Positions 45,928 through 55,077 of a DNA stretch of 64,000 bases are shown one piece after another (position 1 is the stretch's first letter; each line of letters opens with the position of its first letter). A model generated the notes under the pieces. It worked only from the letters and a program-made list of their open reading frames with translations, did no database searches and was not told the DNA's origin. The DNA comes from Fodinibius halophilus (GTDB lineage: Bacteria > Bacteroidota > Rhodothermia > Balneolales > Balneolaceae). The DNA is taken from the NCBI RefSeq assembly GCF_011059105.1, contig NZ_JAALLS010000008.1, forward strand, positions 1 through 64,000. The letters run 5' to 3'. The position numbers and the translations under genes are program-made.

Positions 45928-46902
45928 TTGAAGGAACAAAAGAAAAAAAGAATAATTGCGCTACTTTTATTTGCTGCCTGTGTAATTAGCGGTTACATGT
46001 TTTTTGTTACTTTTGAGCATAGCCCTAAACACCTCAGCAGCCTTGCCCAGGCGGACTCATTAATTCAGACGGAACTCTCAAATTTCAATATTCGTCAGCA
46101 GCAGGTCCGCGTTTCAACCATCCCGGTAAATCCGGACTTTAAACGGAAGAAGTATCATCTGGGGGTCCCTTTCCAATTCTCAAAAACCCATTTTCATGCC
46201 GAACTGAATAATCGGCTGCATCCATACAATGTGGAAACCCCCGCTCACGTAACCTTTCCGCAAGAAGATATGAATATTCACCTGTTATACAAGGAAACTG
46301 TAATTCGCACCATATCGCTGCAAACCGACCCGGATTTGGCCTATAGCAGAGACCAGGCCAGCTTGATGATCGTTTTTGATGAAATGCCCGGTGAATCTAC
46401 TATTGAACAAGTTCAACAATATGGAGAACCTATTCCGATAGTGTTAAAGATAAATAACCCCATGCAAGCCAACGAATGGCGAAAACGATTGGGCAGTAGG
46501 TACAACAGAATTATCTTTTGGCTGCAGAATAGTAACGGTACCGACCTGATTAAATCGAATCGTTCCAAAGCTATTGACAAACTCAATCAGCTACAACAGG
46601 TTCTTCCGCAAGCAATGATGTTGTATTTTAGCCGTTCAGATGAATCATCTGCTGATGTTAAAAAGGAAATCATTGCAAAAACGAAGATGACATTTGTCAA
46701 CGGCAGTAATGCCCTTATTTTACACCACGAGATGGGGAAAGCCGTATTTTTTGATAAGCTTGAAAGTCTTCAATCACCGAAATCTCGCTCTATTGCGCTC
46801 ATCTCCGGTAATACAACAACCTTGAACTGGCTAAATCAAAAATTGCCGGAACTGAAAAAATCCGGAATTAGTATAATACCACCGCCCAAAGCCAATTTAT
46901 GA
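45928..46902 (+). CDS. Divergent polysaccharide deacetylase-like membrane-anchored protein
   Basis: 324 aa with a single N-terminal helix (IIALLLFAACVISGYMFF), so anchored with a periplasmic domain. From about 160 the pattern ASLMIVFDEMPG then EPIPIVLKIN resembles the IVIDDxG start of the divergent polysaccharide deacetylase family (YibQ/DUF610), and the end SIALISGNTTTLNWLNQKLP then SGISIIPPP resembles its C-terminal part. The usual DD and HMG metal residues are not conserved (FDEM instead), so activity is doubtful. The start is TTG at 45928. Two bases before the lipase. Confidence 0.5.
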   Translation: MKEQKKKRIIALLLFAACVISGYMFFVTFEHSPKHLSSLAQADSLIQTELSNFNIRQQQVRVSTIPVNPDFKRKKYHLGVPFQFSKTHFHAELNNRLHPYNVETPAHVTFPQEDMNIHLLYKETVIRTISLQTDPDLAYSRDQASLMIVFDEMPGESTIEQVQQYGEPIPIVLKINNPMQANEWRKRLGSRYNRIIFWLQNSNGTDLIKSNRSKAIDKLNQLQQVLPQAMMLYFSRSDESSADVKKEIIAKTKMTFVNGSNALILHHEMGKAVFFDKLESLQSPKSRSIALISGNTTTLNWLNQKLPELKKSGISIIPPPKANL

Positions 46903-46903
46903 T

Positions 46904-47764
46904 ATGATAGATCGACTCGATACCGATAAATGGCTCAAACGATTTGAAATTAACGAGTTCCCGGAACCGGAAAGTATCACCCTTAAACACCCGGTGCTAC
47001 TGTGCCACGGCTATGGTGCTATCGCTTCGCTGGTAAAGCCATCACCGCTTTATGATGTAGCCATGCTGCTTCGCACCCATAATGTGCCGGCTTTTGCCCC
47101 CAATATTGTACCCTATGCTAAAATTGAAACACGCGCCGAGGGTTGGGTTCAGCTTATCCAAGAACTTACAGAGGAGGTACCCAGCGGAAAAGTCAATATT
47201 ATAGCCCACAGCATGGGTGGGCTAGACATGCGATATGCCCTGGCTAAACTTGATATTGCAGATCAGGTTGCATCATTTACTACGATCTGCACGCCTCACC
47301 GCGGTACCAGCCTGGCTGAACTCACCCTAAAAACACCGGATGCCATCCGTGATAAACTGGCTGATTTTTTGGATTGGATGGGCGACCGGATCTATCCCAA
47401 AACGAAAAGTGACTCAGTGGGTTCTGCCGAACAACTAACACGAAAATATGTAACCGAAGTATTCAATCCCCAGGTACCCAATGTTCCGGATATTCCCTAC
47501 TATTCATATAGCTCGGCCGTAGGTAAGGGAACGAATGCTCCAATCCGGGTCATTGCCCGCTACCAGAATAAGCATATTTTTGATCTGGAAGGTATCAATG
47601 ATGGCATGGTATCTGTCGCAAGCTCAAAATGGGGCGAACATATTAAAACGCTGAACCTCTCTCATTTGGAGCAGATGAACCTGCGCGTTAAAGATGACCG
47701 GCAGGAGATTTATCAACAGTTTTGGATAGATATTGTGAAAATGTTGCGCGAAAATGGACACTAA
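46904..47764 (+). CDS. Lipase/esterase of the triacylglycerol lipase type
   Basis: 286 aa alpha/beta hydrolase. The N-terminal half has HPVLLCHGYGA (oxyanion loop), the nucleophile elbow AHSMGGLDMRYA with Ser near residue 104, and the late His region LNLSHLEQMN (His near residue 251). TTICTPHRGTSLAEL follows the elbow as in PHB/Pseudomonas-type lipases. No signal peptide is evident. Immediately follows the deacetylase-like gene and may be coregulated. Confidence 0.82.
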   Translation: MIDRLDTDKWLKRFEINEFPEPESITLKHPVLLCHGYGAIASLVKPSPLYDVAMLLRTHNVPAFAPNIVPYAKIETRAEGWVQLIQELTEEVPSGKVNIIAHSMGGLDMRYALAKLDIADQVASFTTICTPHRGTSLAELTLKTPDAIRDKLADFLDWMGDRIYPKTKSDSVGSAEQLTRKYVTEVFNPQVPNVPDIPYYSYSSAVGKGTNAPIRVIARYQNKHIFDLEGINDGMVSVASSKWGEHIKTLNLSHLEQMNLRVKDDRQEIYQQFWIDIVKMLRENGH

Positions 47765-47929
47765 TACCTTTTCGGCCTTCCTTTCTTCCACTGCCTGTCA
47801 CTAATATCCCTTCCCCAAAGCCCACTCACAGCTGGCCAAGCGGCATGTTAGCCCTTATTGTTGAAAACTCCGCCTTTTTGTGGAAAAGTATTCGTTGACA
47901 ATGAACGTGCCAGGCGTTTTCTTAAAAAT

Positions 47930-48102
47930 AGATTTAAAGGTGTCCCGACAACTGTCGGGGTGAAAAGGGAATCCGGTGAAAAACCGGAACTGTTCCCGCA
48001 ACTGTGATCCGAAATATTCTTTGTTTTTTAAGCCACTGTCTCAGCCCCAAAAAAGACGGGAAGGTGCGAAGAAATAATCGGTAAGTCAGGAGACCTGCCT
48101 TT
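47930..48102 (+). promoter_or_regulatory. Cobalamin riboswitch
   Basis: The typical aptamer elements occur in order: GGTGAAAAGGGAATCCGGTG, AAACCGGAACTGTTCCCGCA, ACTGTGATCCG, AGCCACTG, GGGAAGG, and the terminal GTAAGTCAGGAGACCTGCC at about 48082-48100. Downstream GGCAGGT (48147-48153) could pair with ACCTGCC (48093-48099), a possible expression platform. It precedes the B12-independent metE and would repress it when B12 is present. Confidence 0.95.
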
Positions 48103-48254
48103 AGGTCAAGTAAACGAGGCCTTCGGGAGTTAAGGTGTTGTTGAAAGGCAGGTGCCGTATACCCGATTTACTGTATATCAGCATTCCTTTTTCATTCCTG
48201 CCTTTGCAACGTTTTAGCCTCCTACCTCATAATTCAAAGCTAAAACAGATCATT

Positions 48255-50594
48255 ATGATTACGCATAATCTTGGATACCCGCGGATAGGTATCAACAGAG
48301 ATTTAAAAAAAGTAGTAGAACAATACTGGAAAGGAGAGATTGACAAGACAAAGTTGGACGAGTCGGTCTCGGCTCTCAAAGTGATGCACTGGACAACCCA
48401 GAAAAATGCCGGCATCGATATGGTGCCTTCAAATGATTTTTCCCTTTACGACCAAGTACTGGACACCGCTATGCTGGTAGGAGCTGTTCCTGAACGCTAT
48501 GAACAGCTTTTCCGGGAAGAGGATGACAAAATATATAGCTACCCCATTGACACTTACTTTGCCATGGCCCGGGGTCTGCAAGACGGTGAGCACGATATTG
48601 CAGCCATGGAGATGACCAAATGGTTCAATACCAACTACCACTATATCGTCCCTGAGTTTACTCCCGATCAAGAATTTCAGTGTCTGTCATCTAAAATTTT
48701 TGACGAATACGAAGAAGCAAAATCTGTGGGTGTTGTCACCAAACCCGTACTGATTGGACCGGTAAGCTTTTTACTGCTGGGAAAAGAGAAAGATGCCCCG
48801 GATGATTTCCATCGACTGGATCTATTGGATAAGCTGTTGCCGGTTTATGAAGATATTTTGAGTAAGCTTCAAAATATGGGTGTAGAATGGGTACAAATTG
48901 AAGAGCCATTTCTGGGCCTGGATATTGATGATGACACTAAAATTGCCTTTCAAAAAGCCTATCAAAAGTTGGCAGAAGATCGATCAGAACTAAAGCTACT
49001 GCTCACTACCTACTTCGAAGGCTTGGAAGATAATATTGAACTGGCCGGTAACCTAGCTGTTGAGGGGCTCCATATCGACCTTATTGAAGCTCCCAACCAG
49101 TTGGATACTGTAATCGATCATCTTGACGAAAAGGTATCCCTTTCATTGGGTGTTATCAATGGTCGTAACATCTGGAAGACGGATCTGGAAAAAGCTGCCA
49201 AATCCATCCAGCATGCAGTCGAACAACTTGGTAGCGATAAGGTGATGATTGGTCCCTCCTGCTCATTACTCCACTGCCCTGTTGACCTCGAGCAAGAGAC
49301 CGATGAAACAGCTCTGCCGGCCGAAGTAAAAAGATGGATGGCCTTTGCCAATCAAAAACTGGATGAACTTAGCCTGTTAAAAAGCTATGTCAGTAATTCG
49401 TTAAGTAGCGAAGACGAAAAGCTTTTCGAACAGCACCAGAACGATATTTCTGACAAAGGTAAATCAGAGCTGGTACACAACAGCAGTGTTCAAGAACGTA
49501 TGCAGTCGCTCGACCATAAAATGCTGCAGCGTGATCATCTATACAGTGAGCGTAAAACGCAACAGGAAGAGCACCTCAATGTACCTAAGCTATTCCCCAC
49601 AACTACCATCGGTTCTTTTCCGCAGACGTCTGAAGTGCGCAAATGGCGCTCTGATTACCGGAAAGGAAATATATCAAAGGAAGAATATGAAGGACGGATA
49701 GAAGGTGCAATAGATGAACTCATTGGCCGACAGGAAGAGATTGGATTAGACCTGCTGGTTCATGGTGAGTTCGAACGTAATGATATGGTGGAATACTTTG
49801 GCGAGCACTTTGCCGGCTTTGCCTTTACGCGTCACGGCTGGGTACAGAGCTACGGTACGCGCGGTGTCAAGCCTCCTGTTATTTATGGGGATGTCCACCG
49901 CCCTGATCCCGTAACCGTGCGCTGGTCTTCCTATGCCCAGTCCCAAACCGACAAGCCCGTCAAAGGAATGCTCACCGGTCCTGTGACTATACTGCAATGG
50001 TCTTTCGTACGCGACGATCAATCCCGCGAGGAGACCACCAAACAGATTGCCCTGGCTATTCGTGATGAGGTCAAAGATCTCGAAGAAGCAGGCATACAGG
50101 CCATTCAAATTGATGAGCCTGCATTTAGAGAAGGACTGCCGCTGCGCCGCAAAAACTGGGAGCACTACCTCGAATGGGCCGTTGATGCCTTTCGTCTGGC
50201 TTCAACAGTAGTAAAGGACCGCACCCAGATACATACCCATATGTGTTACTCAGAGTTCAATGATATCATCGAGCACATTGCCCGCCTGGATGCGGATGTA
50301 ATTTCGATGGAGACCTCCCGCTCACAGATGGAGCTGCTGGAAGCCTTCGTGGAATTTGACTATCCCAATGAGATTGGGCCCGGTGTCTATGACATCCACT
50401 CTCCGCGCGTGCCCTCAAAAGAGGAAATGGTTACCCTGCTCAGAAAAGCTGCTGATGTGCTTGATGCTTCACAGCTGTGGGTAAATCCTGATTGTGGACT
50501 CAAGACCCGCGGGTGGGAAGAAACGGTACCCTCTCTTGAAAATATGGTTGCTGCAGCAAAGCAGATGCGAAAAAGCCAAAATGTAGAGGCGTAA
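48255..50594 (+). CDS. metE: Cobalamin-independent methionine synthase
   Basis: Transfers methyl from methyltetrahydropteroyl-polyglutamate to homocysteine. 779 aa from the ATG at 48255, starting ITHNLGYPRIGINRDLK; two barrels, the C-terminal one with THMCYSEFNDII (zinc His and Cys) and NPDCGLKTRGWEE near the end (last zinc Cys). A frame continuing upstream to 48135 lies in the riboswitch and is rejected. Control by the riboswitch fits a cell that also uses B12. Confidence 0.96.
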   Translation: MITHNLGYPRIGINRDLKKVVEQYWKGEIDKTKLDESVSALKVMHWTTQKNAGIDMVPSNDFSLYDQVLDTAMLVGAVPERYEQLFREEDDKIYSYPIDTYFAMARGLQDGEHDIAAMEMTKWFNTNYHYIVPEFTPDQEFQCLSSKIFDEYEEAKSVGVVTKPVLIGPVSFLLLGKEKDAPDDFHRLDLLDKLLPVYEDILSKLQNMGVEWVQIEEPFLGLDIDDDTKIAFQKAYQKLAEDRSELKLLLTTYFEGLEDNIELAGNLAVEGLHIDLIEAPNQLDTVIDHLDEKVSLSLGVINGRNIWKTDLEKAAKSIQHAVEQLGSDKVMIGPSCSLLHCPVDLEQETDETALPAEVKRWMAFANQKLDELSLLKSYVSNSLSSEDEKLFEQHQNDISDKGKSELVHNSSVQERMQSLDHKMLQRDHLYSERKTQQEEHLNVPKLFPTTTIGSFPQTSEVRKWRSDYRKGNISKEEYEGRIEGAIDELIGRQEEIGLDLLVHGEFERNDMVEYFGEHFAGFAFTRHGWVQSYGTRGVKPPVIYGDVHRPDPVTVRWSSYAQSQTDKPVKGMLTGPVTILQWSFVRDDQSREETTKQIALAIRDEVKDLEEAGIQAIQIDEPAFREGLPLRRKNWEHYLEWAVDAFRLASTVVKDRTQIHTHMCYSEFNDIIEHIARLDADVISMETSRSQMELLEAFVEFDYPNEIGPGVYDIHSPRVPSKEEMVTLLRKAADVLDASQLWVNPDCGLKTRGWEETVPSLENMVAAAKQMRKSQNVEA

Positions 50595-50614
50595 AGTTCT
50601 TATCTGACCCAATG

Positions 50615-50651
50615 ACTGGGAATTCAGAATTCTGAATCCTGAATTCCCAGT
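50615..50651. terminator. Hairpin after metE
   Basis: ACTGGGAATTCA (50615-50626) pairs perfectly with TGAATTCCCAGT (50640-50651). Only a pyrimidine-rich tract follows (CCTCTTTCCTTC), so termination is likely but not textbook. Confidence 0.6.
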
Positions 50652-50715
50652 CCTCTTTCCTTCAGCCCAACGGACATAACTGGAATTAAACCATCTAACT
50701 TTTAAATAGTATATC

Positions 50716-51702
50716 ATGTCAACAAAACTAATCGGACGTACTTCTGTACGAGATAATATTAAACTCAGCGAGGATCCCTCCTATCCTATTTTTAAGGAGC
50801 TCTATGAAAAGCAGAAAAAAGTGATTTGGTTCCCCGAGGAACTGAATATCCAGCAGGATGCCCTGGACTACCATTCGCTGACAGAGGATGAGAAGCGTTT
50901 GTTTGATACCGCGGTGGGATATTTTTGCTCTTCGGAGCTGCTGGTACAAAACGTGCTGGTTAACTCGTTCTTTCCGCTGCTGACTGATCCCCATGCTAAA
51001 ATGAGCTTTAGCACGCAGCTGTTTATGGAAAACATCCACAGTGATTTCTTTGAGATCGTGCTGCAGTCGTTCGGCATGGATCGTGAACAGATGTATGATG
51101 TGGCATTTTCGGATCCCATCCTGCGCAAAAAACAATCGCTCATTGTTGACGAGATCGATAAGATAAGTCATGGCAAGATCGATCCCGAAAGCCTAGAAGG
51201 CCAGAAGCAGATACTACGGGCCATTTTACTGAATAACATCGTACTGGAAGGCATCTTCTTCTATTCCTCTTTTGCCCACTTCTTTGCTCTCAAAGATATG
51301 GCCAAAATGAAGAACGTAGTTTCAGGGGTAGAACTGGTGCTTATTGATGAATCGCTACACCTGCAAAACGGCATCGAAGCGATTCTCATCATGCTGGATG
51401 AAAACCCTGAGATCGTTGAGGATACCGAGTATGTACAGGATATACGGAATGTAATTTTAGAAGGAACCGCCCTCGAAATTGAATACGTCAAGCACCAGTT
51501 CGGCGACCGTACCATCCTAGGCATATCATCCGGCGAAATGGTGCGCTACCTGAAATATATTACCGACCGTCGCCTGCAGGAGCTCGGTTTCAGGCAGGAG
51601 TTCCATGTGAACGAGAACCCGCTGCGATTCCTCCAGAAAGAGGACGTGAAGAAGCTCATCAACTTCTTTGAGGTCTCCTCCACCGAATACACGAATTACT
51701 AG
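50716..51702 (+). CDS. nrdB: Ribonucleotide reductase small subunit, class I without radical tyrosine
   Basis: 328 aa R2-like protein. The six metal ligands are visible: Glu74 (CSSE), Glu105 and His108 (MENIH), Glu178 (VLEGIFF), Glu212 and His215 (DESLH). Four residues after His108, where E. coli R2 has the radical Tyr122, this protein has Phe112, as in the chlamydial Mn/Fe class Ic, and in the Mn2 class Id. The C-terminal tail ends EYTNY, with a Tyr for radical transfer. First gene of nrdB-nrdA, separated by a 167-base gap with a repeat. Confidence 0.92.
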   Translation: MSTKLIGRTSVRDNIKLSEDPSYPIFKELYEKQKKVIWFPEELNIQQDALDYHSLTEDEKRLFDTAVGYFCSSELLVQNVLVNSFFPLLTDPHAKMSFSTQLFMENIHSDFFEIVLQSFGMDREQMYDVAFSDPILRKKQSLIVDEIDKISHGKIDPESLEGQKQILRAILLNNIVLEGIFFYSSFAHFFALKDMAKMKNVVSGVELVLIDESLHLQNGIEAILIMLDENPEIVEDTEYVQDIRNVILEGTALEIEYVKHQFGDRTILGISSGEMVRYLKYITDRRLQELGFRQEFHVNENPLRFLQKEDVKKLINFFEVSSTEYTNY

Positions 51703-51711
51703 ACCATCCCT

Positions 51712-51829
51712 TGTCATGCTGAACCATGTGCTGAGCTCGGCGAAGTATCTCTTTCAGCATCTCGATCCCAAAGAGATCTTTGTTAGGTACACATAGGGTC
51801 CAAAGATCTCTCATTTCATTCGAGATGAC
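51712..51829. repeat. Dispersed repeat between nrdB and nrdA
   Basis: Begins TTGTCATGCTGAACCATG, has two opposed AAAGATCTCT-type pieces near 51769 and 51801, and ends CATTCGAGATGAC. It is related to the GTCAT...GATGAC repeats in the other intergenic gaps. Confidence 0.6.
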
Positions 51830-51869
51830 ATCGAAGCCTAATTATACACATATAAACTCACTCAATATT

Positions 51870-54281
51870 ATGAAACGAACAGTCATAAAGCGTGATGGCA
51901 CAGAACAGCCATTTCGCACCCAAAAAATTATTAATGCCATCTTTAACATCATCCAGGGACTGGAAGTCGAAGACGACTATGAGCTCGTCTTCCTGATTAT
52001 GAAAGAGCTGGACCTTAAAGTCCCGGAACGAGTCACCACCGAAGAGCTCGACCGGCTGGTGCTTAAGGCTATTGAACAGCTTATCCCCAAGCACCCGGTG
52101 TATGATACCCTGGCCACTCGACAGCTACTCAAAATTATCAATAAGGATATCGACCGGCGGCTGGACGGTTTCCGGGATTACCTGGACCAAGCATTTGAAC
52201 AGGACTTACTTGATGAGCGCCTAAAAGAGTTTGATCTGGACCTGCTTGAAGATACGCTCGACTTTAGCCGTGATGGGCTGCTTGGCTACTTTGGGCTTAC
52301 CACCCTCAACGACCGCTACCTGATGAAAAATCGGGACGATCAGACCATCGAAAAGCCCCAGTGGTTTTTTATGCGTGTGGCCATGGGCATCGGCAACTCC
52401 AATGAGGAGATTGTCAAGATGTATAATAAACTCTCCAACCTGGAATACCTACACTCAACGCCTACCCTCTTTAACTCCGGTACGACCACCTCGCAGTATT
52501 CCTCGTGCTATGTCAGTGTGATCGATGACTCACTGGATTCCATTATGGATAAGGCCCGGGAGACTGCCTTCTTAGCCAAGTATGCCGGAGGCGTAGGTAC
52601 CGATGTCAGCCGTATCCGGGCCACAGGCTCTAATATAAAATCTCTGAACGCTCCCTCATCCGGAGCCATCCCATTTATTAAGATTTTTGATACGCTGGTC
52701 AATTCTATACAGCAGGGCGGCCGTCGCCGAAGCTCCCAAGTTATCTCTATGCAACCCTGGCACCTCGATATTGATGGTTTCCTGGATCTTCGCGAAACAA
52801 CCGGCAACGCCTATTTCAGAACGCCCTCGCTCAATACCAGCATCTGGATGCCCGATGAGATGATGCGACGAATCCGGGAAGGTGAGCCTATTTATCTGTT
52901 TGATCCCGGTGAATGCCCGGAACTTGTTGATGCAGTGGGTGATGATTTCAAAAAGAAATATGAGAAGCGCATCGAACAGGCTGAAGCCGGTGAGTTAAAA
53001 CAGTACGACAAACGCGACAGTAAAAACTTCTTCAAAAAGTACCTGTTTAAGCTGGCCAAAACCGGGCACCCGTGGTTGATCTTCAAAGATGAACACAATC
53101 GCCACAATCCATGCCCGCAGTATAGCGTCATTAATAGTTCTAACCTGTGTACAGAGATCTCCATCCCCAATCGGCCGGATTCAACGGCAGTATGTACATT
53201 AGCGTCTGTAAATCTTTCAAAGCATGTAAAAGATGATCACAGTGATATCGACTGGAATAAACTGGAAGACACGCTTGAAACGATGACGCGGGGACTCGAT
53301 AATATCCTGGATAAAAATTTCTATCCATCCGAAGAAGCCCGAAAAAATACCATGGACCTGCGTCCACTGGGAATTGGGCTAATGGGTTTTGCTGAAGCTT
53401 TAGTAGATCTCGAAATCCCTTACGATTCGGAAGAAGCTGTACTGTTGGCCCGAAAGCTGGGTTCATTTATGCGCGAGATCACCTATCGCACCTCCCAAGA
53501 GCTGGCCGAAGAGCGAGGAGCTTTTGCTCATTACGAAGAAGTAAAAGAAGAAGGCAATGCCTATGATTACAAACCGCGCCGTAACGCCGTGCTACTTGCT
53601 ATTGCCCCCACCGCTTCTATCTCTATTATCTCAGGGACTACTTCTTCTATCGACAGCTACTTCAGTAATCTCTATTCACGAGATACGCTTTCCGGTAAAA
53701 ACATTGTTATCAACCGACAGCTCATTGAAGACCTGGAAGAAAAAGGCCAATGGAGCGACGATATGGCTCAGAAAATTAAGGCCAATAACGGATCAGTACA
53801 GCATATACCGGAACTGGATGGGGTTATTGATAAAGATCTGTATAAAACTGCTTACGAGATCCATCCCAACCGGCAGATCGATATTGCGGCGGCCTTCCAG
53901 GAATCGATCGACCAGTCGGTTTCTAAATCGCTCTATATCGATGAGCGGTACCGGGACGATATGGAAGAGATCTACCTCTATGCCTGGGAGAAAAAGCTAA
54001 AATCCACCTATTACTGCTTTATTGATAAGGTAGTAAAGGGCGAAAAATATACCGAAGAAGTCAACAAGCGAGGTTCTCGGAAAGGATTCGGGGCTGCAGG
54101 CGCCAGTAACGGTTCTACACCCAAGAAAAAAGGGGATCTTGAAAACATGGATACCAACGAGCTGGAGGCCAAGGCCCGGGAGAAATTCGGGGATGAGGCG
54201 GTAGAAGAAGCTCTTAATGCTGATGCCGACTCCTGCCCTACCGATCCTATGCTTCGCAAAATTTGTCCCAGCTGCGAATAG
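51870..54281 (+). CDS. nrdA: Ribonucleotide reductase large subunit, class I
   Basis: 803 aa from the ATG at 51870. N-terminal ATP-cone (KRDGTEQPFRTQKIINAIF), the first active-site Cys in SSCYVS, then NLCTEI and TAVCTLASVNLSKH for the radical and redox Cys residues, and SIISGTTSSIDSYFSNLYSR in the barrel. The tail ends CPSCE with a Cys pair. The ATP cone predicts overall dATP inhibition. Upstream in-frame start at 51780 is rejected because it lies in repeat sequence. Confidence 0.95.
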   Translation: MKRTVIKRDGTEQPFRTQKIINAIFNIIQGLEVEDDYELVFLIMKELDLKVPERVTTEELDRLVLKAIEQLIPKHPVYDTLATRQLLKIINKDIDRRLDGFRDYLDQAFEQDLLDERLKEFDLDLLEDTLDFSRDGLLGYFGLTTLNDRYLMKNRDDQTIEKPQWFFMRVAMGIGNSNEEIVKMYNKLSNLEYLHSTPTLFNSGTTTSQYSSCYVSVIDDSLDSIMDKARETAFLAKYAGGVGTDVSRIRATGSNIKSLNAPSSGAIPFIKIFDTLVNSIQQGGRRRSSQVISMQPWHLDIDGFLDLRETTGNAYFRTPSLNTSIWMPDEMMRRIREGEPIYLFDPGECPELVDAVGDDFKKKYEKRIEQAEAGELKQYDKRDSKNFFKKYLFKLAKTGHPWLIFKDEHNRHNPCPQYSVINSSNLCTEISIPNRPDSTAVCTLASVNLSKHVKDDHSDIDWNKLEDTLETMTRGLDNILDKNFYPSEEARKNTMDLRPLGIGLMGFAEALVDLEIPYDSEEAVLLARKLGSFMREITYRTSQELAEERGAFAHYEEVKEEGNAYDYKPRRNAVLLAIAPTASISIISGTTSSIDSYFSNLYSRDTLSGKNIVINRQLIEDLEEKGQWSDDMAQKIKANNGSVQHIPELDGVIDKDLYKTAYEIHPNRQIDIAAAFQESIDQSVSKSLYIDERYRDDMEEIYLYAWEKKLKSTYYCFIDKVVKGEKYTEEVNKRGSRKGFGAAGASNGSTPKKKGDLENMDTNELEAKAREKFGDEAVEEALNADADSCPTDPMLRKICPSCE

Positions 54282-54293
54282 AAATAACTTCGA

Positions 54294-54324
54294 GCGATCC
54301 CATCACTTGGAGTGATGGGATCGC
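54294..54324. terminator. Perfect hairpin after nrdA
   Basis: GCGATCCCATCACT (54294-54307), loop TGG, AGTGATGGGATCGC (54311-54324). It starts 13 bases after the nrdA stop, and 20 bases separate it from the thioesterase start at 54345. No T-run follows. Confidence 0.65.
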
Positions 54325-54344
54325 TACAAAAACAAGCAGGTATT

Positions 54345-54731
54345 ATGAATTTTGAAAAAAGAATAGAATCATCTGCCACCAAAATGGTAAAGGCTGTGTT
54401 TCCTAACACAACGAATCACTATGATACGCTTTTTGGAGGGACGGCCCTGCAGTGGATGGATGAAACAGCTTTTATCACAGCTACGCGATTCAGTCGTCAG
54501 CAGATGGTTACTGTTTCTTCCGAACGGATCGACTTTACGGAAGCTATTCCGGCTGGTAAACTCGTAGAGCTGGAAGGCAGAGTCACTAATGTGGGAAATA
54601 CCAGTTTAACGGTAACGGTCACCATGGTGATTGAAGATATGTACTCTGAGGAACGCTCAGAAGCGATCAAAGGTAATTTTAATATGGTTGCCCTCGATGA
54701 AAACCGAAACCCAACTGCTATAAAAATTTGA
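54345..54731 (+). CDS. Acyl-CoA thioesterase, hotdog fold
   Basis: 128 aa from the ATG at 54345. The hotdog motif PNTTNHYDTLFGGTALQWMD near residues 17-36 has the Asn-His and the Asp that act in acyl-CoA thioesterases of the YciA type. The rest is ordinary beta-sheet. Substrate unknown. It is flanked by two near-identical hairpins (54294 and 55078) and a strong terminator. Confidence 0.85.
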   Translation: MNFEKRIESSATKMVKAVFPNTTNHYDTLFGGTALQWMDETAFITATRFSRQQMVTVSSERIDFTEAIPAGKLVELEGRVTNVGNTSLTVTVTMVIEDMYSEERSEAIKGNFNMVALDENRNPTAIKI

Positions 54732-54745
54732 TTTATGCACATTCG

Positions 54746-54792
54746 AAAAATAATCTTATTCCGATGCTCTGCTACGGAATAAGATTATTTTT
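54746..54792 (+). terminator. Strong terminator after the thioesterase gene
   Basis: AAAAATAATCTTATTCCG (54746-54763) pairs perfectly with CGGAATAAGATTATTTTT (54775-54792) across an 11-base loop and continues into a T-run. The flanking A-run would allow termination in both directions. Confidence 0.85.
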
Positions 54793-54913
54793 TAAAAGGC
54801 TGCCAGCCCGAAAAAACCTTTCCTTATCAAACCTTAGGCAACCACTATACCAATACCTTAAGCAAGGGACAGGCATAGTATAAAATATTGGTACTATCGT
54901 AGTGCTCTACCGT

Positions 54914-55018
54914 GCTTTGAGCAGCGACGAGCGGGCCCCATAGTAAAAACCATGTGCTAATTTTTCATTAACAAACGACCCGATACTTACAAGAATTTCT
55001 CACTGCGTTCGAAATGAC
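54914..55018. repeat. Degenerate intergenic repeat
   Basis: Contains GCTTTGAGCAGCGACGAG and ends TCACTGCGTTCGAAATGAC, like the other intergenic GATGAC/AATGAC elements. The 477-base gap from 54732 to 55208 holds this, two hairpins and no gene. Confidence 0.4.
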
Positions 55019-55077
55019 TTGTTGTTTTATAGAAGTTACTTTTAATCAGTATCGCACAAGCATCTCGTTCTTAAGAA

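Noticed and set aside
48135-48254. Upstream extension of metE
   Set aside because: It is translated from the riboswitch region and has no homology to MetE.
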